Notes: a model not told the origin generated them from the sequence alone. A stretch of DNA of 64,000 nt from Vagococcus intermedius (GCF_029144185.1 NZ_CP110232.1:1358164-1422163); one strand, 5' to 3'; positions 17,784-31,652 are shown, counted from the first letter of the stretch. Numbers and translations: made by a program.

Positions 17784-20700
17784 TTATTTTAAGAGTTGAT
17801 AGACTTCTTTAGACAATACTGCAATGGGCTCTTTTCCAATATAATTTTTAGTCATAACAGATATTACATAAGGTTCCTTTGCATACACAATGGCAACATC
17901 ATGAGTAAGTTCACCTAAATCACCAATTTTATGTCCCACTTTAACAGGTAAATACTTAGGAATTCTTTCTTGATCATAGACTGTATGTTGCAAGTACTTT
18001 TCAGCATTGCCGCCTTGTTTATAGATAGCTTCAATCAAGCGAGCATTTTCTTGTGACGTAACACTAAAGGGACTATCCCACCGTCTGCCAATAACTTTAC
18101 TAATATCTTTTCTCATTGCTTCACTATATTTATCCGCCCCATAATAAGCAATAAAATTAGCTCCCTGATTATCAGAATATTTAATCGTCCACTGCAAAAT
18201 TTTATCTAGCGAGTGATATGAGCCCCAAGGTTGGTTTTGTAAGATACCTGCCCCCCATGGCATATAGGACAATGGCATATTATTAATACGTGGATTATTC
18301 TCAAAGGCCTGTTGTGGATTTACTCTCCCTTGATTAATCATCTTTTGTGTATAATAAATGGCTGGTAATTTACCTGTACTAGCTGCTGTAAACCGTTTGT
18401 CAGCTCCCATCTTGGCCACTTGTCCTGACTCTAATGATTTAACATAAATACCATAATGAGGGGAACTGTACTTGGCATTTAGCAACTGTTGGACTTTTTG
18501 AATTTTATCTTGCTCAATTTTAAATGCACTTTTTGAAAGCCAAGATCCTGAAGGCAATTCAAAATAAATCCCATTTCTAGTTTGAGCTTGTCTTGTTATG
18601 TGATAAGTTTGTCCAACTGTTGCTTTACTGTTAGCTCGACCTTGTGACCGATAATCAAAATAATTGTAGGGCTGACTCCAAGCATAAACCTCCCCTTTTA
18701 CTAATTTAGCTTTATAATTAATTGTTTTATATTGAGGTTTATCTAACTTACGAAAAGCACTTCTACTGATCCAAATATTTGGTGATAATTCATAGTAAAC
18801 ACCATTACTAGTGCTAGCTTGACGTCTTACTTTATAATCGACCGCACTATTTACAACATTTCCAGCTTTTCCTACTGCCTTAGAACCATAATACTTATAA
18901 GGTTGATTCCATACATAAACATCCTGTTTCTCTAGGCGAACATCTTGTTGAATTGTTTTATAAGCAGGCACCGCTAATTTTTCAAAAGCACTTCTCGTTA
19001 CCCAGACATTTGGTTTTACTTCATAATAAACACCATTGGTTGTTTTTGCTTGTTTCTTAACGTGGTAATCAGTAGTTCCTTTTAGTACTGTATTGGTTTT
19101 TCCTAGGCTTTTGTATCCTTTATAGCGGTAAGGTTTACTCCAAGCATAGATAGGTTTATTCTTCACTCTCACATCTAAATTTACAGTCTCATAATCTTGA
19201 CTATCAAGTGTGTGAAAAGCACTGGCTACTATCCAAACATCTTTTTTTAACTCATAATATAAACCATTGCTAGTCTCTGCTACTCGTTTAATAGAATAAT
19301 TAGCTCCTACCTTACCATTGACACCAGATTTTCCTAACGAACGATACCCGACATAACGATAAGGTTGTGTCCAGGTATTAACTTTGCCATTGTCTAGTCT
19401 GGCAATAAAATCGACTTTTTCATATTTAGGTGGGTCATATTTAGTAAATGCACCTTTGGTGACCCACAAATTGGTTTTCACTTCATAATAAATCCCATTT
19501 GACGTTTTTGCTTGACGCTTTATTTTATAATCTTCCCCCACATCTAAAGTCTCTTTGACCTTACCTAAAGAACGATAATCCTTATAACGATAAGGTTGTG
19601 TCCAAGCATAAACGTCACCATTTTTTAGCTTCACATCACTATCAATTAGCTCAAATTTAGGTTGATCCAGTCGATTAAATGCGCCTCTTGTCACCCAAAC
19701 ATTTGGTTTCACTTCATAATAAATCCCATTACTAGTTACAGCTTGCTTTGTCACACTATAATCTTTATTCTTATCTACGACTGTTTTTGCTTTACCTAAT
19801 GAATAATAATCTTTGTAGCGGTAAGGTTTCGACCAAGCATAGACATCACCTTTATTTAATCTAACATCCTGGTTAATCATTTGGTAGTTTTGTTTATTTA
19901 ATAAGGAGAAAGCACTTTTACTTACCCAAACATCCTTAGATACTTCATAATACAACCCATTATCCGTCTTTGCTTGTCTCGTTATGGTATAATCCTTCCC
20001 AACATTTAAGATATTTTCAGCTTTCCCTAATGATTTATAACCGTCATAATGATAAGGTTTTGACCAAGCATACACATGCCCTTTTTCTAACCTGACATCT
20101 ATTTGAACCGTTTCTATCTCATTATCACGACTAACTAATTGCTTTGATCTATTTTTTAGGTTTTTATCCTTAGTTTCATTGAACTCCAATGCTTTATCTT
20201 TAGAATCAATTGTTTTATCTTTGAATTTAGTCGACTCTTCGCTTGTTTCTGCTTCTTGATCCGTTACATCATTTTTAGATTCAGTCGACCCTTCACTTGT
20301 TTCTGCTTCTTGATCTGTCGCATCATTTTTAGATTTGGTCGACCCGTCACTTGTTTCTGCTTCTTGATCTGTCGCATCATTTTTAGATTTGGTCGACTCT
20401 TTGCTTGTTTCTGCTTCTTGATCTGTCGCATCATTTTTAGATTCGGTCGACCCGTCACTTGTTTCTGCTTCTTGATCCGTTACATCATTTTTAGATTTGG
20501 TCGACCCGTCACTTGTTTCTGCTTCTTGGTCTGTTGCATCATTTTTAGATTCAGTTGACCCGTCACTTGTTTCTGCTTCTTGATCTGTTGCATCATTTTC
20601 AGATTCAGTTGACCCGTCACTTGTTTCTGCTTCTTGATCTGTTGCATCATTTTCAGATTCAGTTGACCCGTCACTTGTTTCTGCTTCTTGATCTGTTACG

Positions 20701-21179
20701 TGCTTTTCTAATTTAGGTTTAGCATCTTGGGTGATGTCATTTAATTTCAACTCTATTTGTTTTAAACTAACCTTGACTTGCGTTTCATCTAATTTGGCAG
20801 ACTTAATTAAATTATCTAGCGCTTCCAATTTTTGACTATCTAACTCTTCTTGCTTTCGTTCTTTTGCTACTTCAATGACTAATTGATAGAAATCCTCTAG
20901 TTGCTGTTGATAGATTTTTTCATATTCCAATGACTCTTTTTTTAAATTCTGATCTAAAATTTCTTCAGGATTGGTCATACTATCCCGTTCATTTAATAAC
21001 TCCCACATCGCCTTGGCAGTTTCAACCGACTTCCATTCACTCTGAATAGTCGTGTTATCTGAAATACCTTTAAATTCACTATTAATAACACTTTCTTGCC
21101 AATCAGTTGCATAAACTATTGAACTTGTTGTGCCAATTAATAGGCTAGCTGTTAGAAGTAACACCCCTATTTTTTTCAA
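17784..21179 (-). CDS. Secreted GW-repeat protein with C-terminal class A beta-lactamase-like serine hydrolase domain
   Basis: The 1131-residue product has a signal peptide (cleavage near VYA, residue 25), a helical region (about 26-160), nine copies of an 18-residue acidic repeat (TDQEAETSDGSTESENDA type, about 162-323), and seven modules of about 77 residues (about 355-890) carrying YAWSKPY...SLGKA, QAKT.NG.YYE and VWV..SAF. These resemble GW/SH3-like wall-binding modules of listerial InlB and autolysins. The last 236 residues have SxxK (Ser934-Thr-Gly-Lys937), SDN (1002-1004) and KIG (1084-1086), the three landmarks of class A beta-lactamases and related DD-peptidases. I find no clear ExxLN omega-loop glutamate, so beta-lactam hydrolysis is doubtful. 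No LPXTG motif is present. Translation starts at TTG behind GGAGG. Role inferred: wall-bound peptidoglycan enzyme or adhesin. Confidence 0.82.
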   Translation of the reverse strand: MKKIGVLLLTASLLIGTTSSIVYATDWQESVINSEFKGISDNTTIQSEWKSVETAKAMWELLNERDSMTNPEEILDQNLKKESLEYEKIYQQQLEDFYQLVIEVAKERKQEELDSQKLEALDNLIKSAKLDETQVKVSLKQIELKLNDITQDAKPKLEKHVTDQEAETSDGSTESENDATDQEAETSDGSTESENDATDQEAETSDGSTESKNDATDQEAETSDGSTKSKNDVTDQEAETSDGSTESKNDATDQEAETSKESTKSKNDATDQEAETSDGSTKSKNDATDQEAETSEGSTESKNDVTDQEAETSEESTKFKDKTIDSKDKALEFNETKDKNLKNRSKQLVSRDNEIETVQIDVRLEKGHVYAWSKPYHYDGYKSLGKAENILNVGKDYTITRQAKTDNGLYYEVSKDVWVSKSAFSLLNKQNYQMINQDVRLNKGDVYAWSKPYRYKDYYSLGKAKTVVDKNKDYSVTKQAVTSNGIYYEVKPNVWVTRGAFNRLDQPKFELIDSDVKLKNGDVYAWTQPYRYKDYRSLGKVKETLDVGEDYKIKRQAKTSNGIYYEVKTNLWVTKGAFTKYDPPKYEKVDFIARLDNGKVNTWTQPYRYVGYRSLGKSGVNGKVGANYSIKRVAETSNGLYYELKKDVWIVASAFHTLDSQDYETVNLDVRVKNKPIYAWSKPYRYKGYKSLGKTNTVLKGTTDYHVKKQAKTTNGVYYEVKPNVWVTRSAFEKLAVPAYKTIQQDVRLEKQDVYVWNQPYKYYGSKAVGKAGNVVNSAVDYKVRRQASTSNGVYYELSPNIWISRSAFRKLDKPQYKTINYKAKLVKGEVYAWSQPYNYFDYRSQGRANSKATVGQTYHITRQAQTRNGIYFELPSGSWLSKSAFKIEQDKIQKVQQLLNAKYSSPHYGIYVKSLESGQVAKMGADKRFTAASTGKLPAIYYTQKMINQGRVNPQQAFENNPRINNMPLSYMPWGAGILQNQPWGSYHSLDKILQWTIKYSDNQGANFIAYYGADKYSEAMRKDISKVIGRRWDSPFSVTSQENARLIEAIYKQGGNAEKYLQHTVYDQERIPKYLPVKVGHKIGDLGELTHDVAIVYAKEPYVISVMTKNYIGKEPIAVLSKEVYQLLK
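20211..20696 (-). repeat. Nine tandem 54-bp units in the surface protein gene
   Basis: Each unit encodes an 18-residue acidic, Ser/Thr-rich segment. Inner copies are nearly identical and the copy nearest the GW modules is degenerate. The frame is kept because 54 is a multiple of three, so copy number can vary without breaking the gene. Confidence 0.9.
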
Positions 21180-21222
21180 TCAATACGCCTCCTTAAGATT
21201 CCTATACATTATAAATCATACC

Positions 21223-21263
21223 AAAAAAATCCCCCTTATCCTATACATAAGAGGGATTTTTTT
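21223..21263 (-). terminator. Terminator of the Gfo/Idh/MocA gene
   Basis: AAATCCCTCTTA and TAAGGGGGATTT arms with a 9-nt loop, followed by T residues on the minus strand. Confidence 0.8.
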
Positions 21264-21284
21264 CCATTAAGTTAAATAAAACAG

Positions 21285-22202
21285 TTAGTTAGATAACTCA
21301 TATACCTTTGATAGTTCATTAACATAATAGTGACTTGCAATGGAAGACTGACTCGTCGCGACAGCAGATTCTCTCTTACTCTCAACTGCCTCTAAAAATG
21401 CCATAATTAAGCCATTAAAGCCTCTTTTAACCAGTGTGCTCTCCCAGTCACCAAAACCAACTTGAGTTATGCATCCTTTTTCATTCTTAGTTAATGCAAC
21501 CAAGTTGTCAACGGTATAAGTGCCTTCAATTGTTTGTACTTCGAGAGTTTCTGTATGCGCTCCCGCCTCCATATTTATTGAAACAACAGCTGTTGTCGTT
21601 ACCGTTTCAAAAATGATCATTGCACGTTGTAATTTCCCATCAGGCAATGCTTTTACCCGATAGTCAACGTTAATAATATCATCATCTAACAAATATAAGG
21701 TGGTATCAACCATATGAATCATCATATCAAACAAATGAAACTTTACTAGTTGTTTAGGGTGCATACGATTTTTTTGAGCAATAATTTGACGCTTATGCGG
21801 GAGTGCTTTTAAGGTTTGGTTTAACGGAGCAAAGCGTCGATTAAACCCTGTCATTAAAATCAAGCCTTTTTCTGATGCTAATTTGTGCAAACTTGTTACC
21901 TCTTCACTATCCTCACTCACCGGCTTGTCCACAAAAACATGAATACCTTTATTTAAAAATAATTCAATCAAATGGGCATGAGTAGGTGTGGGGGTATGGA
22001 TAAAACATGCTTCAATCCCACTATTTAAAAAGGCTTCCCAATCATCATGGTAATGCTCCCAGCCAAACTGATGGGCTAATAAGTTGATTTTATCAGTTTG
22101 ACGTGAATAAAAGTGCCATTCAACCTGCTCCCTCATATTATTCATAATTGGTAAATAGGCTTTTTGACAGATATTTCCAATTCCAATAACACCAATCTTC
22201 AT
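21285..22202 (-). CDS. Gfo/Idh/MocA family oxidoreductase
   Basis: The 305-residue protein has an N-terminal Rossmann fold (VIGIGNICQKAYLP), the HTPTPTH strand end, and the VDKPVSED motif in which Lys-Pro is the family hallmark near the nicotinamide, then an alpha/beta C-terminal domain. Members oxidise sugars, inositols or related alcohols with NAD(P). The substrate here is unknown, and the middle reads like the short YceM/virulence-factor type. RBS GAGGAGGAG precedes the ATG. It is separated from the pyr operon by a terminator at 22231-22261. Confidence 0.87.
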   Translation of the reverse strand: MKIGVIGIGNICQKAYLPIMNNMREQVEWHFYSRQTDKINLLAHQFGWEHYHDDWEAFLNSGIEACFIHTPTPTHAHLIELFLNKGIHVFVDKPVSEDSEEVTSLHKLASEKGLILMTGFNRRFAPLNQTLKALPHKRQIIAQKNRMHPKQLVKFHLFDMMIHMVDTTLYLLDDDIINVDYRVKALPDGKLQRAMIIFETVTTTAVVSINMEAGAHTETLEVQTIEGTYTVDNLVALTKNEKGCITQVGFGDWESTLVKRGFNGLIMAFLEAVESKRESAVATSQSSIASHYYVNELSKVYELSN

Positions 22203-22230
22203 CTAATTCTCCTCCTCTTATCTTCAAACA

Positions 22231-22261
22231 AAATAGACTAGTAATGATTACTAGTCTATTT
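22231..22261 (-). terminator. Terminator at the end of the pyr operon, after the carbonic anhydrase gene
   Basis: AAATAGACTAGTAA and TTACTAGTCTATTT arms with a 3-nt loop; T-rich on the minus-strand 3' side. Confidence 0.8.
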
Positions 22262-22270
22262 ATTCTCTCT

Positions 22271-22969
22271 TTAATTATGATACATGATACGATCTTTAAT
22301 ATCAAAAACAACACGGCTATTGTTAATTGGTACATGTCTTTTCACACGCTTCATGATATCGTGATTGCCATGTTGCAGTTCATCCATTATAAACCATAAG
22401 ACCGGACCGGAATATGGTGGTGTCGTGAGCGAGCCTATAAAGTGATAATACGTCAATGATTCTGGTAAAAATTCTGCTGGGGTAAAATGCATGTCTTCAC
22501 CTTCTCTAAATAGCTCTAACATCAAGCGACGTCGTTCTGGACTCTCGATCAAATACTCATCTGCAATACTGTCGTAAACTAACCCAACTACTAAATTAAC
22601 ACCTTCCGCATTTTCGTGAACAAGATGAAATTCAAATTTATGGGCTTGATCGTCAAATAAATGTTCACTAGGAAAATGGACGTGAATATCAACTAACTTA
22701 AAGATAACATTTTCTAATTTAACATAACTATTTGTCTCAGTCGGGACAAGGTGATAAGATCCACCAAAAATTTCTTGTGTATACGTTTCTTTTGAATAAA
22801 AAAATTCTAAATTCAAGGAGTCATCTTTAATAACCTCTGGAACGTCAGCAAAATCAATCGGTGATTGATAACAAAAGCCATGATCGCCACCTTCGTGTTC
22901 TTCTAGTGGTAGAGCTTTAAGTTCTGCTAAGCGTTGGTTGCTCTTTGTATAGATACGTTCAATTGTCAT
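22271..22969 (-). CDS. Alpha-class carbonic anhydrase, cytoplasmic form
   Basis: The enzyme interconverts CO2 and bicarbonate. The 232-residue sequence shows the alpha-class zinc ligands His96 and His98 (HVHFPSEH) and His115 (EFHLVH), a QSPIDF segment, and the SLTTPPYSGPVLW active-site loop. No signal peptide is present, although many bacterial alpha enzymes are periplasmic or secreted. The N-terminal WGY region is poorly conserved. The ATG at 22969 has GGAG eight bases upstream; an in-frame GTG three codons earlier overlaps it. The gene starts 25 bp after pyrE with no terminator between, so it is most likely the last gene of the pyr operon and may feed bicarbonate to CarAB. Confidence 0.92.
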   Translation of the reverse strand: MTIERIYTKSNQRLAELKALPLEEHEGGDHGFCYQSPIDFADVPEVIKDDSLNLEFFYSKETYTQEIFGGSYHLVPTETNSYVKLENVIFKLVDIHVHFPSEHLFDDQAHKFEFHLVHENAEGVNLVVGLVYDSIADEYLIESPERRRLMLELFREGEDMHFTPAEFLPESLTYYHFIGSLTTPPYSGPVLWFIMDELQHGNHDIMKRVKRHVPINNSRVVFDIKDRIMYHN

Positions 22970-22994
22970 AATTGTCACTCCTCATTCAACTAAT

Positions 22995-23613
22995 TTACCA
23001 AGCTATTGGATCTTTTTTCCAGCTTTGTAATAATTCTACATCACAAGAATTAATATAGTCAATTTCTAAGGCTTTCTCAATCATTTCTTCATAGTTCGTT
23101 AATGTTGTTAAATGAACACCCGCCTCTTTAAAATTAGCCACTCCTCTAGGCAAGCCGTAGCTGAAAATAGCTGTAACTCCTAGGACAGAAGCCCCTTCTT
23201 TTGTTGCAGCATCGACTGCTTCTAAGACACTTCCCCCTGTGGAAATTAAATCCTCAATAATAACCATTTTTTGTTGTGGATTAATACGACCTTCTATTTG
23301 ATTCCCTTTACCGTGTTTTTTTGCCTGACTACGAATATAAACCATCGGTAACTCCAAGATATCCGCTACCCAAGCCGCGTGTGGAATTCCAGCCGTCGCT
23401 GTTCCAGCAATCACTTCAACATCTGGATACTCTTTTTTGATCGTATCAGCTAGACCTGTTGCAATTAATTTTCTGACTTCCGGGTAACTCATTGTCAATC
23501 GGTTATCACAATAGATTGGACTTTTAAGCCCACTAGCCCAGGTAAAAGGTTCGGTCGGTTTCAAACTAATAGCTTCTATTTCTAATAATTTCTCGACAAT
23601 ATCTTGGCCTAAT

Positions 23614-23621
<8 letters not shown>
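22995..23621 (-). CDS. pyrE: Orotate phosphoribosyltransferase
   Basis: PyrE joins orotate to PRPP to make OMP, the fifth step of UMP synthesis. The 208-residue protein has the PRTase motif [13 protein letters not shown], the [16 protein letters not shown] start and the [15 protein letters not shown] flexible loop. The ATG at 23621 overlaps the end of pyrF by 8 nt and has GGAGAG upstream; a frame extension to 23645 lies within pyrF. It is the ninth pyr enzyme gene and is followed by carbonic anhydrase. Confidence 0.95.
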
Positions 23622-26050
<2,429 letters not shown>

Positions 26051-26101
26051 CGATCCTCCTACTTATAAGTAACTATTCCTGACGTCTAGTTAACCTTTTC
26101 A

Positions 26102-29100
26102 CTACAAAGCTTGAACATTAAAGATTCGAGACTCTAAAACTGATAAAATAGCTCTGGCTGTATCAAGTGACGTGAATAAAGGAACACCATGATCAACTGC
26201 TTCTCGCCTGATTAAAAAACCGTCTGTCGTAACATGGCGTTGTTTATCCATTGTATTAACCACTAACTGAACAGCTCCTGTCCGAAGACAATCAAGTACA
26301 GTTTCAGCACTTGAAGTGTTAGCTATTTTGGAAACCTCTTTCACACTCAAATTATTTTCTGACAAAAATTTAGCTGTTCCTTCTGTCGCAACTAAGTCAT
26401 AGCCAATGTCAGCAAAACGCTGAGCAAGTTCTAATGATTCTTGCTTACTCTCATCAGCTATTGTAAATAGGACTGATCCATATTCTGGTAAATGAAGACC
26501 ACTCGCTTCAAACGCCTTGTACAGTGCTTTATCAAGAGTAGCAGAAGACCCCATCACCTCTCCTGTAGATTTCATTTCAGGACCTAGGTACGTATCGACT
26601 GCTTGTAACTTGGCAAAAGAGAAGACAGGTGCTTTGACATGAACTCTTTGACAGACAGGGGATAAACCTGCAGTGTAACCGAGCTCCTTTAAAGTGTTAC
26701 CCAACATAACTTGTGTGGCGACTTGCGCCATCGGAATACCTGTTACTTTACTTAGAAAAGGAACGGTTCGACTAGCTCTTGGATTAACTTCAATTACATA
26801 AACCCCCTCATTGTGTATGACAAATTGAATATTCATCATGCCACAGCAATTTAATCCTAGCGCCAGTCGCTTCGTATAATCAGTGATGGTCGCTTTAAGA
26901 GCCACACTTAAAGTTTGCGGTGGATAAACAGCCATCGAATCCCCTGAATGGACGCCAGCTCGTTCAATATGTTCCATGATGCCAGGAATCAAAACATCTG
27001 TTCCATCACAGATGGCATCTACCTCACATTCTATTCCCACTAGATAACTATCAATTAAAATAGGATGTTCAGGTGAGGATTTGATTGCTTCAATCATATA
27101 GCGTTCTAAATCACTTTGATTTTCAACAATCTCCATTGCGCGTCCCCCCAATACATAGCTTGGACGGACTAAAACTGGATAACCAATTTTGTCAGCAATC
27201 GCCACTGCTTCTTCCTTGCATGTTGCAGTGTCTCCAGGCGGTTGAGGTATACTCAATTCTTTTAGTAATTGTTCAAATAAATCACGGTTCTCAGCTCGGT
27301 CTAAATCTTCAGTAGTCGTCCCAATAATGCGAACGCCTTTCTTAGAAAGCGGCTCTGCTAAATTAATAGCAGTTTGTCCCCCAAATTGAACGATTATCCC
27401 TTTAGGTTGCTCTAAGTCAATCACATTTAACACATCTTCGACAGTTAGGGGTTCAAAATAAAGTTTATCTGAAACAGAAAAATCGGTGGAGACTGTTTCA
27501 GGATTACTATTCATAATAATCGCTTCATACCCTAATTGCTGAATAGCTTTAACAGAATGGACAGTCGCATAATCAAATTCCACACCTTGTCCTATTCTAA
27601 TCGGTCCAGAGCCTATTACTAATACTGATTCTTTTTTTGTTGGCTGACTTTCCTGTTCTTCACCATATGTGCTATAAAAATAAGGCGTTTTTGATTCAAA
27701 TTCAGCTGCACAAGTATCGACCATTTTAAACACAGGTTCAAGCCGCCATTGCTTTCGTAATAACCTGATTTTTTCAGCAGTAGTCCCCCACAATTCTGCA
27801 ATTTTAACATCCGTAAATCCGTAACGTTTAGCTCTTTTTAAACTATCTTGATGATTAATGTGTTTTTTTAATTGTTCTTCAATTTCAACAATATGTAATA
27901 GTTTATCTAAAAAAAATATATCTATCTTGGTAAATTCTGCTAATTCTTGAATTCGATATTTTCTTCTGAGTGCTTCCGCTAGATAAAACAAACGATCATC
28001 TTGAGCTTTCACTATCTTTGCAATCAATTGCTCTTCACTGATATCTTTTAATTCAGGCAACTCCAAATGGAGGGTCCCAAGTTCTAACGATCTCACAGCT
28101 TTTAATAATGACTCCTCCAGAGTTCTTCCAATAGCCATTACTTCCCCTGTTGCTTTCATTTGTGTTCCTAGACTTCTCTCACCCTGTTCAAATTTATCAA
28201 ATGGCCAACGAGGGATCTTCGTTACAACATAATCTAGCGCTGGTTCAAATTGAGCATAAGTCGTCCCGGTTACTGGATTTTTCATTTCATCTAAGGTTAA
28301 TCCTACCGCTATCTTTGCAGCAACTTTGGCAATTGGATAACCAGTTGCTTTGCTAGCTAAAGCAGAAGATCTGCTGACTCTGGGATTGACCTCAATCACA
28401 TAATAGTTAAAACTATCTGGATCTAAGGCTAATTGAACGTTACAACCTCCCTCGATTTTTAAGGCTCTAATGATTTTCAATGACGCATCTCGTAACAGCT
28501 GATACTCTACATCCGATAGGGTTTGGCTTGGTGCAAATACGATGGAATCTCCTGTGTGAATCCCCACTGGATCAAAATTTTCCATATTACACACAACAAT
28601 AGCATTGTCTGCACCGTCACGCATAACCTCGTATTCAATTTCTTTATAACCAGCAATACTTTTTTCAATTAGACACTGTGTCGCTGGTGATAATTTTAGA
28701 CCATTTTTAGTAATCTCAATTAACTCTTGTTCCGTGGCACACATACCACCGCCAGTTCCACCTAATGTAAAGGCGGGACGAACAATCAAAGGGTAACCAA
28801 TTTCTTGAGCAAAATATAAGGCCTCATCTACTGTTGTAACAATCTCACTTTCGGGAATCGGCTGGTCTAAGTCTGTCATTAATTGTTTAAATAAATCGCG
28901 ATCTTCTGCTTGATCAATTGCACTTAGTTTTGTACCTAACAATTCGATTTTTAATTCTTCTAAAATACCTGATTGAGACAAAGCCATTGCCATATTCAAA
29001 CCGGTCTGCCCACCTAATGTTGGGAGAATAGCATCCGGCTTTTCTTTACGTAATATACGTGATACAAACTCCAAAGTTAGAGGTTCAATATAAACTTTAT

Positions 29101-29284
29101 CCGCGATTTCTTTATCAGTCATGATTGTCGCAGGGTTTGAATTAATCAAGACTACTTCATACCCTTCTTCTCTAAGAGCTAAGCAAGCTTGGGTACCCGC
29201 ATAGTCAAATTCTGCAGCTTGACCAATAATAATTGGACCTGAGCCGATTACTAAAATCTTTTTCAAATCAGTTCTTTTTGGCAT
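26102..29284 (-). CDS. carB: Carbamoyl-phosphate synthase large subunit
   Basis: CarB makes carbamoyl phosphate from bicarbonate, ammonia and two ATP. The 1060 residues show the duplicated ATP-grasp halves, each opening with [15 protein letters not shown], the matching ATP-grasp loops ([25 protein letters not shown]), and a C-terminal MGS-like allosteric domain (about 930-1060). It overlaps the end of carA by 22 nt. Bicarbonate demand here is the likely reason for a carbonic anhydrase gene in the same operon. Confidence 0.97.
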   Translation of the reverse strand: MPKRTDLKKILVIGSGPIIIGQAAEFDYAGTQACLALREEGYEVVLINSNPATIMTDKEIADKVYIEPLTLEFVSRILRKEKPDAILPTLGGQTGLNMAMALSQSGILEELKIELLGTKLSAIDQAEDRDLFKQLMTDLDQPIPESEIVTTVDEALYFAQEIGYPLIVRPAFTLGGTGGGMCATEQELIEITKNGLKLSPATQCLIEKSIAGYKEIEYEVMRDGADNAIVVCNMENFDPVGIHTGDSIVFAPSQTLSDVEYQLLRDASLKIIRALKIEGGCNVQLALDPDSFNYYVIEVNPRVSRSSALASKATGYPIAKVAAKIAVGLTLDEMKNPVTGTTYAQFEPALDYVVTKIPRWPFDKFEQGERSLGTQMKATGEVMAIGRTLEESLLKAVRSLELGTLHLELPELKDISEEQLIAKIVKAQDDRLFYLAEALRRKYRIQELAEFTKIDIFFLDKLLHIVEIEEQLKKHINHQDSLKRAKRYGFTDVKIAELWGTTAEKIRLLRKQWRLEPVFKMVDTCAAEFESKTPYFYSTYGEEQESQPTKKESVLVIGSGPIRIGQGVEFDYATVHSVKAIQQLGYEAIIMNSNPETVSTDFSVSDKLYFEPLTVEDVLNVIDLEQPKGIIVQFGGQTAINLAEPLSKKGVRIIGTTTEDLDRAENRDLFEQLLKELSIPQPPGDTATCKEEAVAIADKIGYPVLVRPSYVLGGRAMEIVENQSDLERYMIEAIKSSPEHPILIDSYLVGIECEVDAICDGTDVLIPGIMEHIERAGVHSGDSMAVYPPQTLSVALKATITDYTKRLALGLNCCGMMNIQFVIHNEGVYVIEVNPRASRTVPFLSKVTGIPMAQVATQVMLGNTLKELGYTAGLSPVCQRVHVKAPVFSFAKLQAVDTYLGPEMKSTGEVMGSSATLDKALYKAFEASGLHLPEYGSVLFTIADESKQESLELAQRFADIGYDLVATEGTAKFLSENNLSVKEVSKIANTSSAETVLDCLRTGAVQLVVNTMDKQRHVTTDGFLIRREAVDHGVPLFTSLDTARAILSVLESRIFNVQAL

Positions 29285-30363
29285 TCATTTTGCTCCTTCC
29301 AAGTATCCATTAATTCTATGAAATCATCAAACAAATGTAGCGTATCATGAGGACCTGGTGCCGCATCTGGATGAAATTGTACAGTAAAAGCAGGCAATTC
29401 CTTATGCCGCAAACCTTCAACAGTCTCATCATTAATTTCTAGATGAGTAATCAACAGTTTCTCCTTATCAATACTTTCTTTTGAAACAGCATAACCATGA
29501 TTTTGAGAAGTAAAATCAATCCGGCCAGTTGCTACTTCTCGGACAGGGTGATTAAACCCTCTGTGACCAAAAATCATCTTATACGTATCTGCTCCATTAG
29601 CTAAGGCAAATAATTGATGCCCCAAACAAATCCCAAAAATTGGGACATGTCCTTGAATCATTTGAATCATCTCAAGCACCTTAGGTAAGTCCTTTGGGTC
29701 TCCTGGTCCATTACTTAATATCACGCCATCTGGATGTAAATCTAAGATAGCGTGAGCACTTGTATCGTGAGGCAGTACTGTTATTTGACAATTACGGCGA
29801 CTTAGTTCTCTTAAGATACTGTGTTTTAAGCCGAAATCAATCACCACAACGTTTCTGCCGATACCAGGACTAGGATAAGCTTTTGTTGTTGAAACTTGAG
29901 CGACTTGATTCGTAGATAGAACGGTCGCCTTTAATTGGTCAAAAGCATGGTCTAGTTCCTTGGTAGCGTCAATAATACTCCCCTTCAGTGTCCCGACATC
30001 TCTTAATTTTTTAGTCAACATCCGTGTATCAATCCCTGATATACCAGGAATATTCTTAGTTTTCAAAAATTGGTCAAGTGACATCTTACTTCGCCAATTA
30101 GCTGGGACTCGGGCAACTTCAGCCACAATCACTCCTTGACAAGTTGGCTCAATCGACTCAAAATCGTCACGATTAATGCCATAATTTCCAATTAAAGGAT
30201 AGGTAAAGGTAATTATTTGACCATTAAAACTTTGATCGGTAATAGCTTCTTGATAGCCCGTCATCCCTGTTGTAAAAACAACTTCCCCTGTCGAACTTCG
30301 TTCAGCACCAAAACCCTCTCCTTCAAAAATACTGCCATCTTCTAAGATTAATAAACGTTTCAC
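29263..30363 (-). CDS. carA: Carbamoyl-phosphate synthase small subunit (glutaminase)
   Basis: CarA releases ammonia from glutamine for CarB. The 366-residue protein has the N-terminal carA fold (FEGEGFGA...[10 protein letters not shown]) and a class I amidotransferase domain with the nucleophile in GICLGHQ. The C-terminal motif reads [12 protein letters not shown], so the usual catalytic Glu after His-Pro is Asp333 (His331-Pro-Asp), a conservative change. The start is GTG at 30361-30363, overlapping the pyrC TGA, with GGAG upstream. Confidence 0.96.
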   Translation of the reverse strand: MKRLLILEDGSIFEGEGFGAERSSTGEVVFTTGMTGYQEAITDQSFNGQIITFTYPLIGNYGINRDDFESIEPTCQGVIVAEVARVPANWRSKMSLDQFLKTKNIPGISGIDTRMLTKKLRDVGTLKGSIIDATKELDHAFDQLKATVLSTNQVAQVSTTKAYPSPGIGRNVVVIDFGLKHSILRELSRRNCQITVLPHDTSAHAILDLHPDGVILSNGPGDPKDLPKVLEMIQMIQGHVPIFGICLGHQLFALANGADTYKMIFGHRGFNHPVREVATGRIDFTSQNHGYAVSKESIDKEKLLITHLEINDETVEGLRHKELPAFTVQFHPDAAPGPHDTLHLFDDFIELMDTWKEQNECQKELI

Positions 30364-31652
30364 TCTAACATCTCCTCTTTAGACCAGACGATTTGTCCAT
30401 CCACTAGTGTCATAACTGTTTGCCCTAACACCTCTTTATTTAAAAATGGTGTGTTACTTGCCTTAGATAAAAAATCATCTGCTACAATTTGATACGTTTC
30501 TGTCAGGTTAAAGATTGCTAAATCCGCCGGTTGTCCGATTTCAAGTCTTCCTGCTGGCAGATTTAGAATCATAGCGGGCTTAATCGTGAGCCAATCGATG
30601 ACCTGTTCTAAAGTAAAGGTATTCGTTTTGACAAATTCTGTATAAATAAGACTAAAAGCCGTTTCACTCCCAACTATCCCAAAAGGGGCTTGAGTCATAG
30701 ATTGATTTTTTTCATCACTACCATGAGGCGCATGATCTGTTGCAATACAATCAATGGTCCCATCTAACAACCCATTAATTAGAGCTTGACGATCTTCTTC
30801 ACTTCTTAAGGGTGGATTCATTTTAAATTGGCCATGATCTTTTGTAATATCACGATCTGTTAAGATAAGATGGTGAGGACATACCTCACAGGTCACTTTT
30901 ACACCAGCTAATTTAGCTTCTCGTATAAGACGGACACTCTCTTTAGTAGAAACATGACAAACATGGTAATGAACCCCCGTTTCCTCAGCCAGTATTAAAT
31001 CTCTAGCTATCTGAGAAGATTCCGTTGCACTTATAATTCCTGGTAGTCCTAAGTACTCTGAGGTGACACCTTGATGCATACAGCCTCCAAAGAGTAGCGA
31101 CTCATCTTCTGTATGCGCTACAATTGGCCGTTTGTTCTTTTTAGCTTCTTTCATAGCAAGATACATCGTACCTGCTGTTTGAACTCCCACCCCATCATTT
31201 GTAAAACCTGGTGTTCCTAACTTACTTAAAATCGACATATCAACTAAGTCATCGCTGTTTAAGTTGCTAGTAATAGGTGCATATTGGTGAATTTTAACAA
31301 CACTGTCTCTGATAATTAATTTTTTAAGATCTTGAAATTTTTGAGCTGTATCTGGTACTGGTGCAAGATTTGGCATGGCACAAACGGTTGTAAAGCCACC
31401 TCTAGCTGCTGCTAGACTCCCTGTTTTAATCGTTTCTTTATAAGTAAAACCGGGCTCCCTAAAATGAACATGTAAATCAACTAAACCTGCTGTAACTAAT
31501 TGCTCTTTAAGATCAATAATCTTCACAAATTTTTGACTCCTTGCTAAATCCTGTCCAATAGCTTTGATTTTTCCTGCCTCTATCCAAATATCTCCCTTAA
31601 TTAAGCGGTTTCCCCTAGTCATTATTTGGCCATTTTGTAATAATAGTGTCAT
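30360..31652 (-). CDS. pyrC: Dihydroorotase
   Basis: PyrC cyclises carbamoyl-aspartate to dihydroorotate. The 430-residue class I enzyme has the zinc motif HVHFREPG, later zinc-site histidines ([17 protein letters not shown]), and ATDHAPH for the catalytic Asp. The ATG follows the pyrB TAG without a gap, with GGAAGG in the end of pyrB as ribosome site. Confidence 0.96.
   Translation of the reverse strand: MTLLLQNGQIMTRGNRLIKGDIWIEAGKIKAIGQDLARSQKFVKIIDLKEQLVTAGLVDLHVHFREPGFTYKETIKTGSLAAARGGFTTVCAMPNLAPVPDTAQKFQDLKKLIIRDSVVKIHQYAPITSNLNSDDLVDMSILSKLGTPGFTNDGVGVQTAGTMYLAMKEAKKNKRPIVAHTEDESLLFGGCMHQGVTSEYLGLPGIISATESSQIARDLILAEETGVHYHVCHVSTKESVRLIREAKLAGVKVTCEVCPHHLILTDRDITKDHGQFKMNPPLRSEEDRQALINGLLDGTIDCIATDHAPHGSDEKNQSMTQAPFGIVGSETAFSLIYTEFVKTNTFTLEQVIDWLTIKPAMILNLPAGRLEIGQPADLAIFNLTETYQIVADDFLSKASNTPFLNKEVLGQTVMTLVDGQIVWSKEEMLE

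Noticed and set aside
20256..20674. Open frames on both strands across the 54-bp repeats
   Set aside because: They exist only because the repeat unit is a multiple of three with no stop in these frames. They have no ribosome sites, and the real gene covers them.
20211..20696. CRISPR-like array
   Set aside because: The repeats are directly adjacent with no unique spacers and lie inside a coding frame.
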